From: Rhabdophis nuchalis
Taxonomy: Eukaryota > Chordata > Lepidosauria > Squamata > Natricidae
Length of the DNA stretch: 64,000 bases
Direction: 5' to 3'
Assembly (NCBI GenBank): GCA_039707465.1
Contig: CM077643.1
Coordinates: 202,242,605-202,306,604 of the forward strand
Shown here piece by piece: positions 57,789-64,000 of this stretch (positions are counted from its first letter, which is position 1; each line of letters opens with the position of its first letter). Both the position numbers and the translations under genes were made by a program. The notes below the pieces were generated by a model. It saw nothing but the letters and a program-made list of their open reading frames with translations, was not told the origin of the DNA and ran no database searches.

Positions 57789-57812
57789 ACCGCCATCTCT
57801 TCGCGCATGCGT
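57789..57812 (-). promoter_or_regulatory. NRF1-like and YY1-like motifs at the L2 5' end
   Basis: On the minus strand the element begins with CGCATGCGCG (57802-57811), close to the NRF1 consensus, and GAGATGGCGGT (57789-57799), close to the YY1 consensus. YY1 sites at the extreme 5' end set start-site choice in human L1, so a similar internal promoter is inferred here. Confidence 0.5.
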
Positions 57813-57825
57813 ACATGTTATTGCT

Positions 57826-57946
57826 TCAGTATGTATGTATGTATTGTATGTATGTATGTATGTATGTATTGCTTCAGTATGTATGTATGTATGTTATTCA
57901 GTATGTATGTATGTATGTATGTATGCATGTATGTATGTATGTATTT
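57826..57946. repeat. TATG microsatellite with GCTTCAG interruptions
   Basis: TATG units are interrupted by TATTGCTTCAG twice and TTATTCAG once, making a small minisatellite at the L2 5' flank. Confidence 0.93.
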
Positions 57947-57949
57947 CTG

Positions 57950-58785
57950 ATGCTGCATCAATATCAGCTGCCTAGGAAAATTATACAATAATTTAATGGC
58001 AAAATACGTGTCAAACTTATTTCCCCATAATGTTCCATTTTCAAAATGCATGCCCCAGAGGAATGATTATATCCCAAAGATTGTTTTGTTTTTGTTGTCA
58101 ATTTTTTATGTTCTAGTTTAATCTTGTGCCAAGATTCACAGACATTCCTTTAGTTAATACAACACTTTCTGAATTATCTACATCTACTTGGACTGATAGG
58201 AAATCCAGCTTCTTTTAGCTGTCTCTATAATTCTTAATTGGTGTTGATTAATATAGCAGGTATCGTATAGAAAAAACTTGCAACTTGGTACTGCAAATGT
58301 ATTTGATTCAAATTGCAATGGTGTTTTTTCTATTAGGATTTTGAAGAAAAATCGGCATGCTGTATATAAAAGATATATATTAAGACCTAGAAGTTTTATT
58401 TACAATATTCTGTACTAACACTTCTATAATAACAAAAGGCATAATGGTTCAATGTCCTATTGATATGAAGTGAAAAATATGAAGAGAAAAAATTGTATTG
58501 AGTCAAATGTTAACTGCTGCTTGTACTAATGAATAAGACTCATTGATTATGCATATAAATTATGCCCAAATCCTAGTTCAAATAACAATTGTCTTTCAGT
58601 CTGTGGCTGTAAGTTCAATAAATAATTAAACATTCTTTTCCGTTACATACATTAAAAATTCTGTATACAGCAGAGTGAGTGAATTTTGGTTATATGAAAC
58701 ATAGTGTATTTAATATTGCTCAAATTAAATCAGCAAACCATTAGGAATAAATAGGAGGTATATAAGTATTTAGATTCATATTTAA
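57950..58785. other. AT-rich sequence, no gene seen
   Basis: Unrecognised sequence of low GC content. Confidence 0.5.
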
Positions 58786-59340
58786 CCTACCATATTTTTC
58801 AGAGTATAAGACGCACCTTTTTTCCTCCAAAAAGAGGCTGAAAATCTGGGTGCGTCTTATACATCGAATACAGATATTTTTTTTGCCTCCTGGAACCCCA
58901 CCCCCTTCACCCAACTGGCTGTGTCTAGCCTTATGGAGGCTTCCAGAGAGCTCCTGGGGGCTGTGGAGGGCAGAAATTAGCCTAAAATGGGCCAGTCTCC
59001 CCCCACCCAGCAGCACTCTATAAGCCTCCATAGGGCTATGCATGCAATTTATTTGACACAAATGGCCCATTTTCATGATAAATGGGCCATTTTGTTGCTC
59101 ATTTTTGACGCCCCAACCCCCAGGCAAGCCCCCCACCTAAGGCTGTTCATGCTTTTTATTTGGAAAAAAAACCGGCCCCATTTTCGCAGAGAAACAGGCA
59201 GTTTTGGGGAGGTTTTCAGCATGCAAAGGCTTTCCCCCCACTTTCGGAATGCTCTTTAACTGTTTCTGTGCTAGCAGAAATGAAATGTTAAGGTTTGTCA
59301 GCTATTTCCTTCTCTAGGACATGGATAAATACACTTGGAA

Positions 59341-59706
59341 ACATCAACCTACCTACCTACTCACTCTCTCTCTCTCTCTCTCCCCCTACCTACTTTATTT
59401 CTCTCTCTCTCTCTATTTCTCTCTCTATATTCCTTTATCTATCTACCTACCTACCCTCTCTCTCCCTACCTATCTACTGTATTTCTCTCTCTCTCTATTC
59501 TCTCTCTCTATTCTTTTATCTACCTACCTACCTACACACACTCTCTCTCTACCTACCTACCTACTGTATTTCTCTCTGCCTCTTTCTATTTCTCTCTCTC
59601 TCCTTCTACCTGCCTACCTACCCACACACACACACAGTCTCTCTCTCCCTACCTACCTACTGTATTTCTATTTCTTTCTCTCCCTCTCTATCCCTCTATC
59701 TACTAC
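59341..59706. repeat. CTAC/CTCT satellite in T2
   Basis: The same CTAC, CTCT and TACTGTATTTCTC elements as in T1, but a shorter array. Opposite-frame low-complexity reading frames are artefacts. Confidence 0.9.
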
Positions 59707-59758
59707 CTACTTTTTTTTTGTAATTTGCCTCTTCAAAACCGTGGTGTGTCTTATACTC

Positions 59759-60207
59759 GGGACCTAGCTATTTGCGGGATCGGATCCTGCCTCATACATC
59801 TACACGGTCTATTCGCTCACAAAGAGAGGGACTTCTCCAGGTGCCGTCCACTAGACTTTGTCAGCGGGCGACGCCCAGGGGAAGGGCTCTCTCTGTGGCG
59901 GGCCCAGCCCTCTGGAACGACCTTCCCCCCGACATTAGAACAACCACGGACCTCCGCTCCTTCCGTCTAAAATTAAAAACATATTTGTTCTGCTTGGCCG
60001 GCCTAGGGTAGTCTCCCTTCTATGGGGTTGTTAATAATTTTAGATGGGGATTCTAGTAATTTTTAACTGGGAATTTTTAGCGCAGGGATATTATTTAATT
60101 CGTTTTTATTATGTGTGTATATTTATTGTTTTATTTGCCCTGTGCACCGCTCCGAGTCCCTTCGGGGAGAGGGAGCGGTCAACAAATTAAATTTATTATT
60201 ATTATTA
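59759..60207 (+). mobile_element. L2 LINE 3' end inserted in T2
   Basis: It starts at L2 sequence GGACCTAGCTA and continues with PHTSTRSIRSQREGLLQVPS and GRALSVAGPALWNDLPPDI, the 3' stem and an (ATT)n tail. The flanks TTATACTC at 59751-59758 and 60208-60215 form an 8-bp duplication of T2 sequence. It closely resembles the intact L2 next door, on the opposite strand. Confidence 0.88.
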
Positions 60208-60249
60208 TTATACTCCGGTGCGTCTTATACTCTGAAGAATACGGTATGT

Positions 60250-61465
60250 CAAATAATGTAGTGAATTTAATAAACCAACAAACTGTTTCTTGATAAGTAA
60301 AATGCATAGATGAACTTGAGTTTTCTGTGTGTATTCAAGTTGCAGAATTCATTAATTTCTAATCAAATTCCTAACTGCAGGTGGACTCAATAGGCATACC
60401 CAAAGAAAAAGTAAAATCTTCAGGGACAGTTCATTTCTTGGCGGTATTATACAAGTGGTTCACCAACTTTCCAGCCCAACTTACAGCCTTGAGCTTCCAT
60501 GAAAGAAACCCATCCAAGTACTAACTGCTTGGTTCTCAGCCCAAACAAGTTTAGCCATATATTGCCATCTATTCAGACCCAGCTGGAGAAAAGAGGAATA
60601 CACCCCAGCTGCTTGGATTATACTCAGATCATAGAGGAGGAGTGGGGAGGAAAGTCAGAATGCCCTCTGTGCTTTTGGTCTTCACCAATGATCCCTTATG
60701 ATGAACAACATGAATCGATATGAGATCATTTCAAATTATTGGTGCCATATATATAGAGAGAGATGGATCAACAGTAACATCACCTGCTAAATATATATTC
60801 TACAGAGTAAAAGAAAAATCAAATTGATTAAATTACAATCTCTTCATTAAAGCATGAATTTCAAAAGTCCTTGAAATCCTATAATTTTTATCACGAGTAA
60901 GCAATTTAAGATGTCTGAATTTGCCTATTTGGTATTTGCCTGTATATACAAATAAAGAATTCCCAAATACAGTATTATTTGATTTCAATGTATCAGATGT
61001 GCCAGGGCAGGAAAGGTAGGTAGAGTTGTTCTGTGAATAGCTAACTGATGAGCTGTCATTATAAAACAAAACGTTGGCATTTCTTGATAGTCGGAAATCA
61101 TTCCTCTCCTTGAAATCAAAATTTCATCAGGTCTTAAATAAAATTACATTTTTATCTAGACAGAAAAGGAGGTCACAACCATTTTTGTCACCTGAATCTG
61201 AACTGAAGTTGCAAGCTGGAGTTTGCAGAAATTTAGAGTCTGCGGAGAGTTGTACAATATATGCTGCAGTGCTAGCTGACAATTTGGGATAGTGTTAATG
61301 GTTGTGCTGTCTGTTAATAGGAGTGCCCGTGCCTTTACTTATATCATGATCTCATTCCTCCTACATTCAACTTTTGTTTTTCCTAACATAAAAAGCTCTC
61401 ATTTCCATATAACAGAGGGACAGCACAACTCTTAACACATATAAATGTTTTTAAAATATTCATAT
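60250..61465. other. No gene seen
   Basis: Unrecognised AT-rich sequence; reading frames are short. Confidence 0.5.
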
Positions 61466-61467
61466 TC

Positions 61468-61750
61468 TCCAAGGCACCTGGGGGCAGGACAAGAAGCAAT
61501 GGGTGGAAACTAATCAAGGAGAGAAGCAACTTAGAACTAAGGAGAAATTTCCTGACAGTTAGAACAATTAACCTCTGGAACAGCTTGCCTCCAGAAGTTG
61601 TGAATGCCCCAATCCTGGAAGTCTTTAAAAAGATGTTAGATAGCCATTTGTCTGAAATGGTATAAGGTTCCTGCCCACGCAGGGGGTTGGACTAGAAGAC
61701 CTACAAGGTCCCTTCCAACTCTGCTATTGTATTGTATTGTATTATATTTA
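61468..61750 (+). mobile_element. CR1 LINE 3' end with TATTG tail
   Basis: AGAAGCAATGGGTGGAAACT, TCTGAAATGGTATAAGG and TTGGACTAGAAGACC are CR1 3' hallmarks shared with 17688-18397. The tail is (TATTG)n at about 61723-61745. Confidence 0.88.
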
Positions 61751-61949
61751 AAAACATTTTTCATTGCAGTAGACCACATATTACCCACTAGCATTCTACA
61801 AGTATTAGCATATCTTAAAAAATGATCCATCCATGATTCCATCTTTAGAAAACATGCTCTCGAGGTACAATAATTCAGTTATGCCATTTTGCTTATCATG
61901 CAGCTTTGTCTACGTGAGTTTTCAGATCTGTTCTCTTCATTGCATCATA

Positions 61950-63330
61950 TAATCTATTATTTGGTTTCTTGTCAACAAAATGGCATCATCAGCCTACAAA
62001 GTACACACAGATTCACATCGCCAGTCAACACAACTTTAACATCACCGTAAGTATTCCTTATATATTTAATTGTAATTATATTAAATCTGCAAGGAGACAT
62101 CATATATCCTCGCCTTACTTCCTGATCACTATTGAACCATTCATTGAACATTCCATTTATTCACGTACATGCTTTACTTCTATCATAAAACTCTATTATC
62201 ACAGTCAATGACTAACCTTCAACTCCTTATTTGTACAAAGCATTCCATAATTCAAGTCTATTCACTTGAATATATGCTTTCCCTAAGTACAATGAGCTTT
62301 CTTTCTCAATTCATACATTTTTTCTGAAGAACAAAAATCTAATCTACGCATTCCTTACTTGGCATAAAGCCACACTGTGCTGCTAAAATTTTGCTCATTG
62401 CCACCTCTTGTACCCTTTTGATCAGAATTCTGCCAAAGACCTTCCCAGCTACACTTAAGCAAATCCCTCTTTGTTTTTGCATTCACTCATGCTACCTATC
62501 TTTTTTAGAAGAGAACAATAATGGCATTTTCTCAGTCATCAGGCACTTCATCTACACATGAACCATATCAACCAGCCACTCATTAAGTGAACCGCATCCA
62601 AAATCTAACTTTTTTTTCCAGTTACATCAAGGGTGAAATTCAGCAGGTTCTGACAGATTCTGGAAAATCGGTAGCAGAAATTTTTAATAGTCCGGAGAAC
62701 CGGCAAATAACACCTCAGGGGAGGGAATGGTTATTTTGCAATATCCTTCCCCTGCCACGCCCATCAAGCCACGGCCACAGAATCGGTAGTAAAAAAAATT
62801 GGATTTCACCACTGAGTTACATCCATCTTTATAATTTCTAAACATTCTAAAAACATGCATGGGCTCCTTTTCATCATTTTGTTTTCTTGAACTCCAATAT
62901 ATGTAATATATTTACTTATATTCACTATCATCCACACACAAATCTCTATCCCTTGCATTTTTCCATGGCCTCTTAATCATCATTCCACCAAGCATTTTCT
63001 TTCATACTTCAGTTTAGTATAGCTCCACATTTCTCCGGAGCTCAGTAACATATATGTTTTATAGTTTCCAAGCAGCATTTACATCCTTATTCCCTGTGTC
63101 CATTCATTCTGTTAGGAGTTTTCTAACTTTTTAATACAATGCTCAGACTCCCTTCCATTCTATGTTCATTCTGTTTTGTTTCACTTCTTTCCTTTCCTGC
63201 ACAGTTTTCTCAAGATCCATTCTGATACTATCAAATAATGGTCTGTCTATCCCACATCCAGAATTTCCTACCACCCTTGTAACTGCCACTATAGGGTTGG
63301 CCTTTCATCTTCTGAAAGTGTGAGATTGTA
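61950..63330 (-). pseudogene. RTE-like LINE polymerase remnant
   Basis: Minus-strand frames near 62380-62480 read LSVAGKVFGRILIKRVQE and AAQCGFMPSKECVD. This is the order of the RTE-type reverse transcriptase motifs (ISLLSVxGKxxxRIL, then QxGFxxxxxxxDQ). Stops and frameshifts are frequent. Upstream similarity extends weakly towards 63330. It is interrupted at 62628-62814 by a hAT-type MITE. Confidence 0.55.
62628..62814. mobile_element. hAT-type MITE (GGTGGGATTCA family)
   Basis: It starts CAAGGGTGAAATTCAGC and ends TTGGATTTCACCACTG. Perfect duplications AGTTACAT lie at 62620-62627 and 62815-62822. At 187 bp it has no coding capacity. Confidence 0.88.
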
Positions 63331-63493
63331 AGAGCCTCAGAAATATAAACATGTATCCTCAATGTTTTTATCTAAGAAGTCCGTTTATTGATTATTTTGT
63401 GCATAAAGGAAATCATGCAAAGACTTCATAAATCTCCACGATTTTCCCATTGGAAGGAAGCTAACTGCCCAGATGGATGTGTATATTGTACAT

Positions 63494-63635
63494 CAGTGTT
63501 TTTCAACCTTAGCCACTTTTAAAAGTGTGAACTTCATTCCCAGACTTCCCAAACCACCATGGGAATAGAGGATAGGCTGGGGAATTCTGGAAACTGAAGT
63601 CCGCTTTTTAAAGCAGCCAAGATTGAGAAACACTG
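63494..63635. mobile_element. Imperfect palindromic hAT-type MITE
   Basis: It starts CAGTGTTTTTCAACCTTAGC and ends GATTGAGAAACACTG, with symmetric arms around the middle. The flanks TTGTACAT and CTATGTAT agree at only 4 of 8 positions, so the insertion is old. Confidence 0.75.
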
Positions 63636-63639
63636 CTAT

Positions 63640-64000
63640 GTATAGTTGGTTCCCTGTGTCAGCTTTGCTATCTTCATAGTTAATCTTTCTCATTCCTGAA
63701 TCAAAATGTAATGTGAAAAAGAAATCCACAAACATGTAGTAAATACTACATGGAATATTTGTATGATTATGGAACATATTTACCTTAACATTTTTATCCC
63801 TTGTAGATGATATATGTATATATTTCTTAGTATAAAATATAGTTTATGGATATGCAGTTGATTGTCCTAAGAAATCTATAAAATTTCCTTTCTGTCACTG
63901 AAAAGAGTCAGATGGGTTTCACTATTTTGTCAATTTTTATTACATGGATTCAAATGTATATGACTCTCTATGAGCAGTTGGGTCTAATACATTATGGGAA
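63640..64000. other. No gene seen
   Basis: Unrecognised AT-rich sequence to the window edge. Confidence 0.5.

Larger units (their letters stand above)
53218..57812 (-). mobile_element. Apparently full-length L2 LINE
   Basis: On the minus strand this runs from a GC-rich 5' UTR (57812 down to about 56690), through one long polymerase frame, to a 3' UTR with the CGAGTCCCCTTGGGGAGAGA-type stem (about 53254-53285) and a (TTA)n tail at 53218-53240. No upstream ORF1 with a recognisable domain is seen; the small GC-driven frames at 57.0-57.6 kb overlap one another. The 5' end falls next to NRF1- and YY1-like motifs, as expected of an internal LINE promoter. Both ends abut TATG repeats, so insertion into a microsatellite is likely, but a unique duplication cannot be defined. 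The total of about 4.6 kb is consistent with a single-ORF L2. Confidence 0.88.
58790..60244. mobile_element. TA-flanked MITE with internal satellite (T2)
   Basis: The inverted ends CCATATTTTTCAGAGTATAA and TTATACTCTGAAGAATACGG are flanked by TA (58788-58789, 60245-60246). The left arm, the GGCTATGCATGC segment, the ACATGGATAAATACACTTGG segment and the satellite follow the same order as in T1. It is interrupted by an L2 3' end at 59759-60207. Confidence 0.8.

Overview
The window looks like intergenic or deep intronic DNA from a squamate reptile, most likely a snake. I found no convincing host exon, rRNA, functional tRNA or CRISPR array. The organism call rests on the repeat families: L2-clade LINEs with a stem-like 3' end, CR1 LINEs with (TATTG)n tails, a BovB-type RTE fragment, an R4/Dong-like LINE, tRNA-derived SINEs, many short hAT-type elements with 8-bp target duplications, and heavy microsatellite content. 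Family names come from recognition of protein and terminal motifs, not from a database search.

Layout. 1-1.9 kb: an L2 copy on the minus strand with a second L2 3' end inserted in it. 2-16.9 kb: mostly AT-rich unexplained sequence with L2 ends, a decayed LINE polymerase (about 9.3-10.8 kb) and a 550-bp foldback made of two head-to-head tRNA-like SINE heads (10.9-11.4 kb). 16.9-23.8 kb: an inverted CR1 pair, an 804-bp GC-rich hAT element, a three-level nest (CR1 containing hAT containing CR1), and a BovB fragment. 25.1-27.1 kb: an L1-derived element with 5' UTR, ORF1, 3' UTR and poly(A), flanked by a 17-bp target duplication, but with no ORF2 (a half-L1 layout). 27.5-28.2 kb: a three-phase microsatellite followed by a Helitron-like 3' end. 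29.9-31.1 kb: one CR1 copy holding three separate hAT-type insertions, one of them a perfect palindrome. 34-44 kb: more hAT-type elements, R4-like 3' ends, SINEs and L2-like tails. 48-53 kb: CR1, L2, a Rex1/CR1-like fragment and a TA-flanked element with a large CTAC/CTCT satellite inside. 53.2-57.8 kb: an apparently full-length L2 LINE with an uninterrupted endonuclease-reverse transcriptase frame, the only substantial intact coding sequence here. 58.8-60.2 kb: a second satellite-bearing TA-flanked element with an L2 3' end inserted. 61.5-63.6 kb: CR1, RTE-like and hAT-type pieces.

The parts do not form a pathway; they record layered transposition. The intact L2 could supply machinery to the truncated L2 copies. 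The hAT-type elements lack any visible transposase and would have needed one in trans, and the ORF2-less L1 derivative would have needed an L1 ORF2 protein in trans. The nesting and target duplications give a relative order of insertions.
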